64,000 bases of DNA from Actinobacillus sp. (GCA_020026155.1 JAHHQX010000001.1:90919-154918); one strand, 5' to 3'; shown: positions 24,567 to 33,829, counted from the stretch's first letter. Program-made: numbers and translations. Notes: generated by a model not told the origin, from the sequence alone.

Positions 24567-25535
24567 ATGAATACCGAAAACATAAACGATGTTGCATTGC
24601 TTTCTACGCTTTGCGAGGTAGGTGAGATTTCGCTTGTTTCGCTAGAAGAACGTTTTTTGAGCACAAAAAATACCCTTTTATTACATTTACGCCATTGGCA
24701 AGCACAAGGAATCCCGTTACATTTTGATCAAAATGATGAAAAAATTTACTTTGATTCAAAACTTCCTTTATTAGATGGCAGAAAGATTTTACCTCTTTTA
24801 CCTAATATTCGGTTGATCTATCAGCCTGTCATTGGTTCAACCAATGATTTTCTATTGACACATCAGAATTTACCCTCCGGTACGCTTTGCATGGCAGAGT
24901 TCCAAACGCATGGGCGTGGACGACGTGGGCGACAATGGCTTTCGCCGTTTGCGGGACAGTTTATTTTTAGTGTGTTGTGGCAATTCCCTAAGCGCCTTGA
25001 TTTAACTGGACTAAGTTTGGTGGTGGGGCTAGCGATTGCGAAGGCATTACGGCAATTAGGTGCGGATGATGTTCAGCTAAAATGGCCGAATGATATTTTA
25101 TTACAAGGGAAAAAACTAGGTGGAATTTTGATAGAATTAGCATTTCCTCCCACGTCATACTGCAATGCAATTATTGGCGTTGGGTTAAACTGGAAGTTTG
25201 AAAAGGATATGCCAATTGATCAACCTTATACGAACCTTCATTCTGTATTACCAGAATATGATCGAGAAACGATCTTTGTTGCAATTTGGCGACAATTAAA
25301 CGCATTTTTAGAGCAATTTACGCAATTTGGTTTTCAACCTTTTGTTGAGATGTGGCATGAGTTTGATGCGTTTGCGGGCGCGATGATTGTTTTGCAAAAT
25401 AAGCACCAGCAGATATCAGGAATAGAATGCGGTATTGATGAAAAAGGATGGCTAATTTTACAAAATGTACAAACAGGCGAGCGTGAACATTTTTGTTGTG
25501 GGGAATTTTCATTACGATCATGGCAAGAGGAGTAA
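24567..25535 (+). CDS. birA: Biotin protein ligase / biotin operon repressor
   Basis: Attaches biotin to the biotin carboxyl carrier protein. The 322-residue product has an N-terminal winged-helix-like region (about 1-60) and the ligase core with the biotin-binding loop HGRGRRGRQWLSP and KWPNDILLQGKKLGGIL. A C-terminal SH3-like domain ends it. The start is taken at the ATG at 24567 (MNTENIND); the frame also opens with a GTG at 24552. It diverges from guaB and is followed by a hairpin shared with queF. Confidence 0.93.
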   Translation: MNTENINDVALLSTLCEVGEISLVSLEERFLSTKNTLLLHLRHWQAQGIPLHFDQNDEKIYFDSKLPLLDGRKILPLLPNIRLIYQPVIGSTNDFLLTHQNLPSGTLCMAEFQTHGRGRRGRQWLSPFAGQFIFSVLWQFPKRLDLTGLSLVVGLAIAKALRQLGADDVQLKWPNDILLQGKKLGGILIELAFPPTSYCNAIIGVGLNWKFEKDMPIDQPYTNLHSVLPEYDRETIFVAIWRQLNAFLEQFTQFGFQPFVEMWHEFDAFAGAMIVLQNKHQQISGIECGIDEKGWLILQNVQTGEREHFCCGEFSLRSWQEE

Positions 25536-25548
25536 GCGCGGATAATTC

Positions 25549-25576
25549 AGAAAGGCGGTCATAAACCGCCTTTTGT
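25549..25576. terminator. Bidirectional terminator between birA and queF
   Basis: AAAGGCGGT (25551-25559) pairs with ACCGCCTTT (25565-25573), with T residues following on the plus strand. Confidence 0.9.
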
Positions 25577-25590
25577 TTTTATTGATGTTT

Positions 25591-26430
25591 TTATTGACGC
25601 GCAAGGCGAACACTTTCCGGAACTGCTTCAAAGTTAGAGCGGTATGGATTAATGTCTAAGCCACCACGACGAGTGTAGCGTGCGTAAACGGTTAATTTTT
25701 CAGGTTTTGCAAAATGTAATAAATCACAGAAAATGCGCTCTACGCATTGCTCATGAAATTCATTGTGATCACGGAAAGACACGATGTAACGTAATAATTT
25801 TTCACGATTAATTTTGCGTCCGACATAATGAATTTGCACTGTTCCCCAGTCAGGCTGGCTAGTAATAAGACAGTTAGATTTGAGTAAATCGCTCACCAAA
25901 TATTCTTCGATAATTTCATTATTTTCGCAGCAATTTTCGAGTAATTCTGCATTAAATTCATAATTATCGATACAAATATCTTGGTTATCGATATTTTCAC
26001 CACGTAGCACTTCGATAGGTTGTTGTGCATAGGCGGTTAAAGGTTTAACCACGACTTGCACTTCACCTTGCGCACATTCTGCGAGATCTTTTTGGAGCGT
26101 GCTTTGTACGCTAGCAAAATCAGCAAATTTGGTTTGGTTGAAACTATTAAGATAAAGTTTAAAACTTTTAGATTCAATTAGATTTTGTGATCGGAAATCA
26201 ATACTTACTTCAGCAATCGCAACTTGGGGTAACCCTTTCTCATTTAACCAAGAAAGCTCAAATGCCGTCCACATATCCGCACCAATGGTGAAAGGAACAT
26301 TGCCTTCGATCCCGAGTTTTTCACGGTTTAAACGACGCGGAACGGGTTGAAGGAGGGTAGGATCGTAGAATTTGGCATATTGGGTTTTTTGCCCTAATTT
26401 TAATGCTGAAAGACTTTTGTCTTGATACAT
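25591..26430 (-). CDS. queF: NADPH-dependent 7-cyano-7-deazaguanine reductase
   Basis: Reduces preQ0 to preQ1 in queuosine synthesis. At 279 residues it is the long YqcD-type, two-domain QueF of proteobacteria. The catalytic cysteine is in SDLLKSNCLITSQPDWG, and the QueF motif region with E(S)KSFKLYLNSFNQT is seen in the N-terminal half. It is monocistronic. A palindromic dispersed motif separates its start from the upstream cation-efflux gene. Confidence 0.96.
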   Translation of the reverse strand: MYQDKSLSALKLGQKTQYAKFYDPTLLQPVPRRLNREKLGIEGNVPFTIGADMWTAFELSWLNEKGLPQVAIAEVSIDFRSQNLIESKSFKLYLNSFNQTKFADFASVQSTLQKDLAECAQGEVQVVVKPLTAYAQQPIEVLRGENIDNQDICIDNYEFNAELLENCCENNEIIEEYLVSDLLKSNCLITSQPDWGTVQIHYVGRKINREKLLRYIVSFRDHNEFHEQCVERIFCDLLHFAKPEKLTVYARYTRRGGLDINPYRSNFEAVPESVRLARQ

Positions 26431-26452
26431 AATTTATCCTTTAAAAAAGAAA

Positions 26453-26496
26453 CACGCCCCCATTTTCGCAAAAATTTTTAGGAAAATCGGGGCGTG
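26453..26496. repeat. Dispersed palindromic motif, copy 5
   Basis: CACGCC, CCCATTTTC, loop GCAAAAATTTTTAG, GAAAATCGG, GGCGTG. It lies 5 bases beyond the stop codon of the cation-efflux gene and upstream of queF, where it can act as terminator for the former. Confidence 0.88.
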
Positions 26497-26501
26497 ATGA
26501 A

Positions 26502-27122
26502 TTAATGAAATAGCGCTTGATACGCGGTACGAGAAATACGTAAACCACTACGTAAAATAATAATACTTAAAATTGTACTTGCGACAGGGTCGACCCATTG
26601 CCAATTCAGGAAATACGCACAAAGCCCAGCGATGATGGCAATAACCGAGCCAAACATATCGGCGAGAACGTGCCAATATGCCGCTTGAATATTAAGATTT
26701 TCCTGATCGCCAGTGTGAATAATTTTCGCCACAATAATATTCACGATTAAGCCCAAGGTCGCCACAATAATCATTGGGAGCGCAATAAGATGTTCTGGAT
26801 GATAAAAACGGCGAATCGCCTCCAGAATAATGAGTGCTGCGACAATCGCTAAAGACAACCCATTAACAAGGGTAAGATATTTGGCGATTTGTGGGCGCTT
26901 TTCTGTTAAATGCACTGCAAAGAAAGCTAATGCAAGTGAAAATGCATCATTCGTCATGTGTCCGGCATCCGCCATTAATGAAAGACTATGTACTAAAAAG
27001 CTTGTCACCCATTCGACAAACATAAAAGTAAAGATGAGCCAAAAGCTCCATGCGAGTGCACGTTTACTTTCTGGAACATGGTGGCAACAATGATCGTGTT
27101 CATGATTGTGATGATGTGACAT
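26502..27122 (-). CDS. Cation diffusion facilitator transporter, short form without cytoplasmic domain
   Basis: A 206-residue membrane protein with six predicted helices and a histidine-rich N-terminus (MSHHHNHEHDHCCHH). The two metal-site motifs of zinc-type CDF exporters are present: HMTND in helix 2 and HVLAD in helix 5. It resembles ZitB but stops right after helix 6 (SRTAYQALFH), so the usual C-terminal metal-sensing domain of about 80-100 residues is absent. The stop is 5 bases from a palindromic repeat, so truncation by rearrangement is possible, though some bacterial CDF proteins are naturally short. It follows moeB by 14 bases in the same operon. Confidence 0.88.
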   Translation of the reverse strand: MSHHHNHEHDHCCHHVPESKRALAWSFWLIFTFMFVEWVTSFLVHSLSLMADAGHMTNDAFSLALAFFAVHLTEKRPQIAKYLTLVNGLSLAIVAALIILEAIRRFYHPEHLIALPMIIVATLGLIVNIIVAKIIHTGDQENLNIQAAYWHVLADMFGSVIAIIAGLCAYFLNWQWVDPVASTILSIIILRSGLRISRTAYQALFH

Positions 27123-27136
27123 AGTCTTTTCCTTCC

Positions 27137-27856
27137 TTAAACAGGTAATTGCATTTCTCTTATTGTCATAGAAAGTCCATCAATCAATAAAACACGACCG
27201 CATAAGGTTTTACCGATTTTTAAACAGACTTTTATGGCTTCAAGGGCTTGCATCGAACCGATAATGCCTACAATTGGGGCAAGTACGCCAGTTTCGACAC
27301 AGCTTTGACCGACTTCGCCAAAAAATTGACTTAAACTATGGTAAGTCGGTGTATTTTCTTCATAAGTAAAGGTGCTAATCAAGCCTTCCATACGGATTGC
27401 TGCACCTGAAACAAGGGGAACTTTGCATTGTTGGCAAAGTTTATCTAATTGATTGCGTGTTGTGAGGTTATCGCTACAATCTAACACCACATCCACTTCG
27501 CTAATTAATTTTTGCATGAGTGCATCATCAGCATGTTGGTGGATACTAGTAAGATGAATATGCGGGTTTAATTTACGTAGGCTTTGTTCTGCCGAGTGCA
27601 CTTTTTCCATACCTAAACGGCTGTCATCATGTAAAACTTGGCGTTGTAAGTTGGATAAAGAAACAGTATCAAAATCTAACAAAGTGAGATGCCCAACGCC
27701 CGCTGTTGCAAGATATTGAGCAGCTGCACAACCTAAACCGCCTAATCCGACGATCAACATACGGCTGGATTTTAGGCGTTCTTGCCCCTCAAAATCAATC
27801 GCTTTTAAATGAATTTGACGAACGTAACGCTTTTCTTCTTCAAGGGTTAATTCCAC
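27137..27856 (-). CDS. moeB: Molybdopterin-synthase adenylyltransferase MoeB
   Basis: Adenylates the C-terminal Gly-Gly of MoaD for molybdopterin synthesis. The 239-residue E1-like protein has the nucleotide loop VGLGGLGCAAAQYL, the DFDTVSLSNLQRQ arginine region and the CVETGVLAPIVGIIG segment. The zinc-binding CxxC pairs of E. coli MoeB are missing: the first position reads TYHSLSQFF instead of YRCL-type, and the protein ends at MQLPV before the last CxxC. The zinc is structural, so activity may remain. It follows moeA by 4 bases. Confidence 0.93.
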   Translation of the reverse strand: MELTLEEEKRYVRQIHLKAIDFEGQERLKSSRMLIVGLGGLGCAAAQYLATAGVGHLTLLDFDTVSLSNLQRQVLHDDSRLGMEKVHSAEQSLRKLNPHIHLTSIHQHADDALMQKLISEVDVVLDCSDNLTTRNQLDKLCQQCKVPLVSGAAIRMEGLISTFTYEENTPTYHSLSQFFGEVGQSCVETGVLAPIVGIIGSMQALEAIKVCLKIGKTLCGRVLLIDGLSMTIREMQLPV

Positions 27857-27860
27857 AAGC

Positions 27861-29075
27861 TTACCCCAAAATTTCGTTAAAAACTTGAATTGTCACTTTT
27901 TCACCTGCTTCTACATTACCGCGATCTTTTTCAAGTACGATAAAGCAGTTACTTTTCACAAATGCACTGAAAAGATGAGAGCCTTGGAAACCAATGCTTT
28001 CTACAACAATTTGTCCATTTTCATTGACGTGATAGAAACCACGTTGGAAATCTAAGCGACCTGGACGTTTTTTCAAGGAAACCGTTGTGGTTGCTGGGAA
28101 TTCTTGTGGGGCTTTCCATTCACTAAAACCACTTAATTTCGCAATTGCAGGTTGCACAAGTTGATAGAACGTCACTAAGGCAGATACTGGATTACCCGGG
28201 AGTCCACAGAACCAAGTATCACCTAATTTACCAAACGCAAAGGGTTTACCGGGTTTCATCGCAATTTTCCAGAAATTGATTTGCCCTAATTTTTCTAAAA
28301 CAGTTTTGGTAAAATCTGCTTCGCCGACAGACACACCACCACTGGTAATAATCATATCCGCTTGTTGTTGAGCTTGAATAAAACTTTCTTCAAAACGAGC
28401 AGGATCATCTGGCAAAATACCAAAATCAATAACTTCGCAACCGAGTTTTTTTAACATTAATGACACAGTAAAACTATTCGTATCATAAATTTGACCTTCA
28501 CCAAGCGCTTGACCTACAGGTACTAATTCATCGCCCGTTGCAATGACTGCAACTTTAACTTTTTTGAATACCGTAACGTTGGCTAAACCTAAAGAAGCAA
28601 GAAGAGGAAGGGCAACTGTTGTTAATTTTGCGCCTTTATTAAGTACGATAGCCCCTTTTTGAATATCTTCACCTTTACGGCGAATGTTTTCACCTTGTTT
28701 AGGCGTATTTGCAAAAGAAACGCTGCCATCTTCATGAACCGTAGCATTTTCTTGCATAATCACGGCATCGGTTCCAGTTGGAATCATCGCTCCCGTCATG
28801 ATACGAACAACGCTACCAGCTTCCCAGTCACCTTGAAATGGGATACCAGCAAAAGCTTTACCCGCCACTTTTAATGGTTTTCCTTCCGCTAAATCGCTTA
28901 GACGAACTGCGTAACCGTCCATTGCAGAATTATCGAATGCGGGGACATTGATTGGGGAAAGAATATCTTCCGCACAAATACGCTCAGACGCGTCCTTTAA
29001 TGAAAGTGTTTCTGTTGCTGTTGGTTGTGGTAATTGTTGTAACATTTGTTGTAATGCATCATTTAAAGGAAGCAT
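27861..29075 (-). CDS. moeA: Molybdopterin molybdenumtransferase MoeA
   Basis: Inserts molybdate into adenylated molybdopterin. The 404-residue length is normal. Seen are the N-terminal PAFDNSAMDGYAVR, the MPT-binding MTGAMIPTGTDAVI, the catalytic SGGVSVGEADFTK and the GLPGNPVSALVTF loop. AAGGAG precedes the ATG. It is the first gene of moeA-moeB-CDF and diverges from folE. Its product is needed for formate dehydrogenase at the left edge. Confidence 0.96.
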   Translation of the reverse strand: MLPLNDALQQMLQQLPQPTATETLSLKDASERICAEDILSPINVPAFDNSAMDGYAVRLSDLAEGKPLKVAGKAFAGIPFQGDWEAGSVVRIMTGAMIPTGTDAVIMQENATVHEDGSVSFANTPKQGENIRRKGEDIQKGAIVLNKGAKLTTVALPLLASLGLANVTVFKKVKVAVIATGDELVPVGQALGEGQIYDTNSFTVSLMLKKLGCEVIDFGILPDDPARFEESFIQAQQQADMIITSGGVSVGEADFTKTVLEKLGQINFWKIAMKPGKPFAFGKLGDTWFCGLPGNPVSALVTFYQLVQPAIAKLSGFSEWKAPQEFPATTTVSLKKRPGRLDFQRGFYHVNENGQIVVESIGFQGSHLFSAFVKSNCFIVLEKDRGNVEAGEKVTIQVFNEILG

Positions 29076-29202
29076 AACCCTTCTCCTTTTTTATTCACTT
29101 GGTATGTTGTTAATTTAATAAACTGTTATTCTAACGTTAAATTGATTAAAATTGTTAGGTTTTCAGTTTTTTTTCGTAATCTCTGCGAGTGGACAATGAA
29201 TT

Positions 29203-29212
29203 ATGCTAGAAT
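29203..29212 (+). promoter_or_regulatory. Probable folE promoter (-10)
   Basis: ATGCTAGAAT is an extended -10 element 30 bases before the folE ATG. It sits inside an imperfect inverted repeat, GGACA...TGTCC (29191-29216), that could be an operator. No good -35 is seen. Confidence 0.4.
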
Positions 29213-29241
29213 GTCCGCTATTTATTTTCAAAGGATAGTGA

Positions 29242-29901
29242 ATGCAAGATATTTCAGTAGAAGCGGCTCAAGTGAAGCGCGCTTTAGAGGAGCAAGGGCT
29301 TGAAACCCCAACGCTTCCGCAAGATAAAACAAAGAGTGAACGACGCAACGAAATTCAACAAAAAATGCAAGAAGTGTTAACCCTGATTGGTCTTGATCTC
29401 AGTGATGACAGCTTGCAAGAAACGCCTAAACGTTTAGCTAAAATGTATATTGATGAGATTTTTAGTGGCTTGGATTATCAAAACTTCCCGAAAATCACTA
29501 AAATTAAAAATACGATGCGTGTAAGCGAACGCGTTCAGGTCAACGATATTACGTTAACGACCACTTGCGAACATCATTTTGTGACCATTGATGGGACAGT
29601 CGCTATCGCGTATTACCCAGCAAAATGGGTGATCGGATTATCTAAATTAAACCGTATTGTTGATTTCTTTGCTAAACGTCCGCAAGTCCAAGAACGTTTT
29701 ACAGAACAACTTTTAGTTGCACTACAAACCATTTTAGAAACCCAAGATGTAGCGATTTATGTTAACGCGACGCATTATTGTGTGAAAGGGCGCGGTATTC
29801 AAGACAGCAATAGTTATACGATCACATCGGCTTATGGTGGGGTGTTCTTAAATGATCGTGAAGAGCGTAAAGAGTTTTTAGCTTGCGTTCGTCATAAATA
29901 A
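29242..29901 (+). CDS. folE: GTP cyclohydrolase I
   Basis: Converts GTP to 7,8-dihydroneopterin triphosphate for folate. The 219-residue protein has the zinc ligands in TTTCEHHF and HYCVKGRG, and the substrate region VIGLSKLNRIVDFFAKRPQVQERF. The N-terminal 60 residues are a charged helical extension as in E. coli FolE. It starts with AAAGGATAGTG before ATG and diverges from moeA; moaD follows after 55 bases with a single-arm dispersed motif between. Confidence 0.96.
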   Translation: MQDISVEAAQVKRALEEQGLETPTLPQDKTKSERRNEIQQKMQEVLTLIGLDLSDDSLQETPKRLAKMYIDEIFSGLDYQNFPKITKIKNTMRVSERVQVNDITLTTTCEHHFVTIDGTVAIAYYPAKWVIGLSKLNRIVDFFAKRPQVQERFTEQLLVALQTILETQDVAIYVNATHYCVKGRGIQDSNSYTITSAYGGVFLNDREERKEFLACVRHK

Positions 29902-29927
29902 AAAATTTCCGAGAAAATCGGGGCGTG
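29900..29927. repeat. Dispersed motif, copy 6 (single arm)
   Basis: On the minus strand CACGCC, CCGATTTTC, TC, GGAAATTTTTT. It begins at the folE stop codon and lies in the folE-moaD gap. No second arm is present, so it does not form a terminator. Confidence 0.8.
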
Positions 29928-29956
29928 ATTTTAAAAATTAAAAAAGAGAGAGCGAT

Positions 29957-30202
29957 ATGTTAAAAGTTCTATTTTTTGCACAAACGAGAGAGCTCGTAAA
30001 CTGCGATAGTTTAGAAATGCCAGCTGAATTTGCTGATGTAGAAGCTTTACGCCAAGCCCTTGCTCAAAAAGGAGAGAAGTGGGCATTAGCATTACAATCT
30101 GGCAAATTGCTTGTTGCAGTTAATCAAAAATTAACTGGATTTGATACGGTATTACAAGATGGCGATGAAGTGGCTTTCTTCCCGCCAGTAACTGGAGGCT
30201 GA
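29957..30202 (+). CDS. moaD: Molybdopterin synthase sulfur carrier subunit MoaD
   Basis: An 81-residue ubiquitin-like sulfur carrier. It ends in the required Gly-Gly (FFPPVTGG), which MoeB adenylates and which carries the thiocarboxylate. GAGAGAG lies before the ATG. The moaE ATG follows one base after the stop, so the two subunits are made together. Confidence 0.95.
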   Translation: MLKVLFFAQTRELVNCDSLEMPAEFADVEALRQALAQKGEKWALALQSGKLLVAVNQKLTGFDTVLQDGDEVAFFPPVTGG

Positions 30203-30203
30203 T

Positions 30204-30662
30204 ATGGCAGAAAACAATACAATTATCCTCGTTCAAGAGGCGACATTCCAACAACAAGATACTTATCAATGGTTGTCTGAACCGGCAAATGTCGGCGCAA
30301 CCGTGATGTTTGTTGGAAAAGTGCGTAATCTTAATATGGGCGATAATGTATCTGGATTGCATCTTGAACATTATCCAGAAATGACAAAAAAATCATTAAT
30401 GGATATTGTTGAACAAGCCCGTGCCCGTTGGGATTTAGAGCGTGTTGCCGTGATTCATCGCATTGGCTCATTGAAAATTAATGATGAGATTGTGTTGGTG
30501 GGAACCAGTTCTATGCACCGTGAAGATGCGTATCACGCTAATGAATTTATTATGGATTACCTAAAAACCCGAGCGCCTTTCTGGAAAAAAGAGCAAACCG
30601 ATAATGGCGAACGTTGGGTAGAAGGGAAAGATAGCGATCAAGAAGCCGCTGCGAAGTGGTAA
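30204..30662 (+). CDS. moaE: Molybdopterin synthase catalytic subunit MoaE
   Basis: A 152-residue protein that, with MoaD, inserts two sulfurs into precursor Z to give molybdopterin. The conserved segments FVGKVRNLNMGD, LHLEHYPEMTKK, RVAVIHRIGSL and APFWKKEQ, the last including the active-site lysines, are all seen. moaA and moaC are not in this window. A strong hairpin follows. Confidence 0.95.
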   Translation: MAENNTIILVQEATFQQQDTYQWLSEPANVGATVMFVGKVRNLNMGDNVSGLHLEHYPEMTKKSLMDIVEQARARWDLERVAVIHRIGSLKINDEIVLVGTSSMHREDAYHANEFIMDYLKTRAPFWKKEQTDNGERWVEGKDSDQEAAAKW

Positions 30663-30682
30663 TCTTTGATGTTGGATAGATA

Positions 30683-30712
30683 ATAAAAAAGGCGAGTAAC
30701 TCGCCTTTTTTG
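30683..30712. terminator. Bidirectional terminator between moaE and tldD
   Basis: AAAAAAGGCGAGT pairs with ACTCGCCTTTTTT; A and T runs flank both sides. Confidence 0.93.
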
Positions 30713-30724
30713 TTTGGACTTTGT

Positions 30725-32176
30725 TTAGTCGGTTCCGCCAACGGTAATTTCGTCAATTTTAACCACGGGCTGACCTACGCCAACTGGCACAGATTGTCCT
30801 GCTTTACCGCAGATTCCAATACCATGATCAATTTCAACATTTTTTCCAACCATCGAAATTTTACTCATAATATCAATTCCAGAACCAATTAAGGTTGCGC
30901 CTTTGATAGGATGAGTAATTTTACCGTTCTCAATTAAATAAGCTTCTGCGGTTGAGAAAGTGAATTTACCCGATGTGATATCTACTTGCCCCCCACCAAA
31001 GTGCGAGGCAAAGACACCATAATCAACGCTTTTAATCATGTCTTCAAAATCACTCTCACCCGCTTGCATATAGGTATTCGTCATGCGTGGCATTGGCAAG
31101 TGTGCATAGCTTTCACGGCGACCATTTCCAGTCGGTGCGACCCCCATTAAGCGTGCATTCATTTTATCTTGCATGTAGCCTTTTAAAATACCGTTTTCAA
31201 TTAAAGTATTACATTGTGTCGGTGTGCCTTCGTCATCAATATTTAGTGACCCACGGCGATTTGGTAAGGTGCCGTCATCCACAATGGTGCAAAGTGGGCT
31301 TGTCACTAATTCGCCAATTTTTCCTGTGAAAACAGAGCTTTCTTTGCGGTTGAAATCGCCTTCTAAACCATGGCCAACGGCCTCATGTAATAAAACACCT
31401 GGCCAACCAGCGTCTAGGATTACGGGCATCGCGCCTGATGGTGCTGCTTTGGCTTCGATATTAATTAGGGCTTGGCGCACGGCTTCTTTGGCGAAAAAGA
31501 CGGCGCGAGGCATGCCTTGGAAATCTGCAAGGAAGTAATCTAAGCGTAAACGTCCACCGACACCGCTACGACCGACTTCGCGTTTCCCGTCTTTTTCCAC
31601 TAATACTGAAATAGAAAGGCGAATTAATGGGCGAATATCTGCCGCCAAGGTACCATCCGTCGCTGCCACTAAAATTTCTTCATAAACGGCACTGAGGTGC
31701 GCATTCACTTGAGTGACATAAGGACTTTCCGCACGTGCGGTTTGATCGACTAAACGGAGGAGTGCGATTTTTTGTTCTTTTTCTAAACTTTCAAGTGGAT
31801 TGAATACTGCGTAACGTGCTTGAATTTTCGGAGAACGATAACGCGGTGGTGTAATTTTAATATTTTCTGCCTGTGCGGCGATGCCTTTTACCGCATTAGC
31901 ACATTGTAGGAGATTCGCGAGATCAATTTGATCGGCATAAGCAAACCCCGTTTTTTCACCGCTAACCGCGCGGACACCGACGCCACGATCAATGTGGAAA
32001 CCGCCTTCTTTGATGATGCTGTCTTCTAGTGACCAGCTTTCATCTTGGCTTAGTTGAAAATATAAGTCAGCGTAGTCCAATTGACGCTGTGACATTGCGT
32101 CAAAAACTTTATTAAGGGCATTACAATCAAGCTGACTTGGTGCTAAAAGCGAGTCAGATACTTTCTGTAAAATCAT
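30725..32176 (-). CDS. tldD: Metalloprotease TldD
   Basis: TldD with TldE forms a zinc protease acting on peptides such as microcins and CcdA-type antitoxins. The 483-residue product has the HExxxH motif in HEAVGHGLEGD and the conserved AGESDFEDMIKSVDYG. Its partner gene tldE/pmbA is not in this window. It lies 61 bases downstream of rng, the same direction, with a dispersed motif in the gap. Confidence 0.95.
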   Translation of the reverse strand: MILQKVSDSLLAPSQLDCNALNKVFDAMSQRQLDYADLYFQLSQDESWSLEDSIIKEGGFHIDRGVGVRAVSGEKTGFAYADQIDLANLLQCANAVKGIAAQAENIKITPPRYRSPKIQARYAVFNPLESLEKEQKIALLRLVDQTARAESPYVTQVNAHLSAVYEEILVAATDGTLAADIRPLIRLSISVLVEKDGKREVGRSGVGGRLRLDYFLADFQGMPRAVFFAKEAVRQALINIEAKAAPSGAMPVILDAGWPGVLLHEAVGHGLEGDFNRKESSVFTGKIGELVTSPLCTIVDDGTLPNRRGSLNIDDEGTPTQCNTLIENGILKGYMQDKMNARLMGVAPTGNGRRESYAHLPMPRMTNTYMQAGESDFEDMIKSVDYGVFASHFGGGQVDITSGKFTFSTAEAYLIENGKITHPIKGATLIGSGIDIMSKISMVGKNVEIDHGIGICGKAGQSVPVGVGQPVVKIDEITVGGTD

Positions 32177-32204
32177 ATTTTTTCCTATTAAACGTTATCG
32201 TTTA

Positions 32205-32232
32205 GATAAATTTTTCTGAAAATCGGGGCGTG
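32205..32232. repeat. Dispersed motif, copy 7 (single arm)
   Basis: On the minus strand CACGCC, CCGATTTTC, AG, AAAAATTTAT. It fills the rng-tldD gap and ends 5 bases before the rng stop codon. Confidence 0.8.
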
Positions 32233-32237
32233 ATGAA

Positions 32238-33716
32238 TTAAATCACGACGACATCAAATTGTTCTTGTGTATAGAATTGTTCCGTTTTAATTTGAATTTG
32301 TTTACCAATGAACACTTCAAGTTCAGCAAGCAATCCGTGGCATTCCTCGGTGATTAAATATTCCGCGACAGCGTGTGATGCATAAACAATGAATTGTGTA
32401 GATTTATACAAGCGGTTAACACGAATAATTTCTCGGCTAATTTCATAGCAAACGGTTTCCACGCTTTTGACACTTCCACGCCCTTTACATGATGGACAAA
32501 CGCAACATAACACATGTTCAAGACTTTCACGCGTACGCTTACGGGTCATTTCCACTAAACCGAGTTGCGTAAAGCCATTTACGTTAGTTTTTACACGATC
32601 TTGGGCAAGTGCTTGTTTTAATGCGTCTAAAACACGTTCGCGATGGTCATCAGATTGCATATCAATAAAATCAATCAAAATCATGCCACCTAGATTGCGT
32701 AATTGCAGTTGATGCGCGATAGCTTTGGTCGCTTCGATATTCGTATTAAAAATGGTTTCTTCAAGGTTGCGATGACCTACAAAAGCGCCAGTATTGATAT
32801 CAATCGTGGTCATGGCTTCGGTTTGTTCAATAATAAGATAGCCACCTGATTTCAAATCTACGCGTGGTTGTAATGCCTGTTGAATACCTGATTCGACACT
32901 GTGTAAATCAAATAGAGGTTTTTCACCTTTATAATGATAAAGCTTATCCGTAAGCTGTGGCATAAAACTACGTGTAAATTTTTGTACATCGGCAAAACAT
33001 TGTTGCGAATCGATATAGATAAGATCGAATTTTTTACCAATAAAATCGCGCAATAAACGTTGGGTTGGAGCTAATTCTTCATAAAGAACAGCGGGCGCAG
33101 TTTTACGGGCTTTGCGTTCTAGGATTTTTCGCCATAAACGCTTTAAAAATTCTGCATCTTGAATCAGTTCTTCTTCACTTGCACCTTCAGCCGCCGTGCG
33201 TACGATAAAACCACCGAGTTCATCACAAAATGGTAAAACGAGTTCTTTTAAACGATTACGTTCTTCTTCGCTTTCAATACGTTGCGATACGCCAACATGA
33301 CTATTTTCTGGCATAAAGACAAGATAGCGCGAGGGAAGAGTAATGTCGGTTGTGAGTTTTGCACCTTTTGTTCCAAGCGGATCTTTTACCACTTGAACAA
33401 TAATATCCTGTCCTTCACGCACGAGTTCGCTGATATCTTTAGCAACAAATTGTTTTTTCTCATTTTCATCAACACATTCGGTATGAGAAACGATGTCAGA
33501 TACGTGTAAAAAGCCCGCTTTATCAAGACCAATATCAACAAAAGCTGATTGCATGCCAGGTAGCACGCGGGTCACTTTACCTTTATAAATATTGCTTACA
33601 ATACCAAGCTTAGCTGTACGTTCGACATGAATTTCTTTGAGTGTTCCCGCCTCAACTAATGCTAGGCGAGTCTCATTTGGGGTAACATTTACCAATAATT
33701 CAACAGTATTCATCAT
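32238..33716 (-). CDS. rng: Ribonuclease G
   Basis: Endoribonuclease of the RNase E/G family, maturing 16S rRNA 5' ends and decaying mRNAs. The 492-residue protein has an S1 domain (about 38-125), the 5'-sensor and RNase H-like region, and the catalytic DNase I-like site with MTTIDINTGAF and GGMILIDFIDM carrying the two metal-binding aspartates. The zinc-link CPSCKGRG follows. There is no long C-terminal scaffold, as expected for RNase G rather than RNase E. Confidence 0.96.
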   Translation of the reverse strand: MMNTVELLVNVTPNETRLALVEAGTLKEIHVERTAKLGIVSNIYKGKVTRVLPGMQSAFVDIGLDKAGFLHVSDIVSHTECVDENEKKQFVAKDISELVREGQDIIVQVVKDPLGTKGAKLTTDITLPSRYLVFMPENSHVGVSQRIESEEERNRLKELVLPFCDELGGFIVRTAAEGASEEELIQDAEFLKRLWRKILERKARKTAPAVLYEELAPTQRLLRDFIGKKFDLIYIDSQQCFADVQKFTRSFMPQLTDKLYHYKGEKPLFDLHSVESGIQQALQPRVDLKSGGYLIIEQTEAMTTIDINTGAFVGHRNLEETIFNTNIEATKAIAHQLQLRNLGGMILIDFIDMQSDDHRERVLDALKQALAQDRVKTNVNGFTQLGLVEMTRKRTRESLEHVLCCVCPSCKGRGSVKSVETVCYEISREIIRVNRLYKSTQFIVYASHAVAEYLITEECHGLLAELEVFIGKQIQIKTEQFYTQEQFDVVVI

Positions 33717-33829
33717 TTTTATTCTTTTAAATCTAAAATCTTATCGCCTTAGTCTAACCAAAAGGGAAATAGAATAACAAGAATAAATATTGTAGAATTC
33801 GGGTTTTTTATCATCTTTAAGTAATTTTT

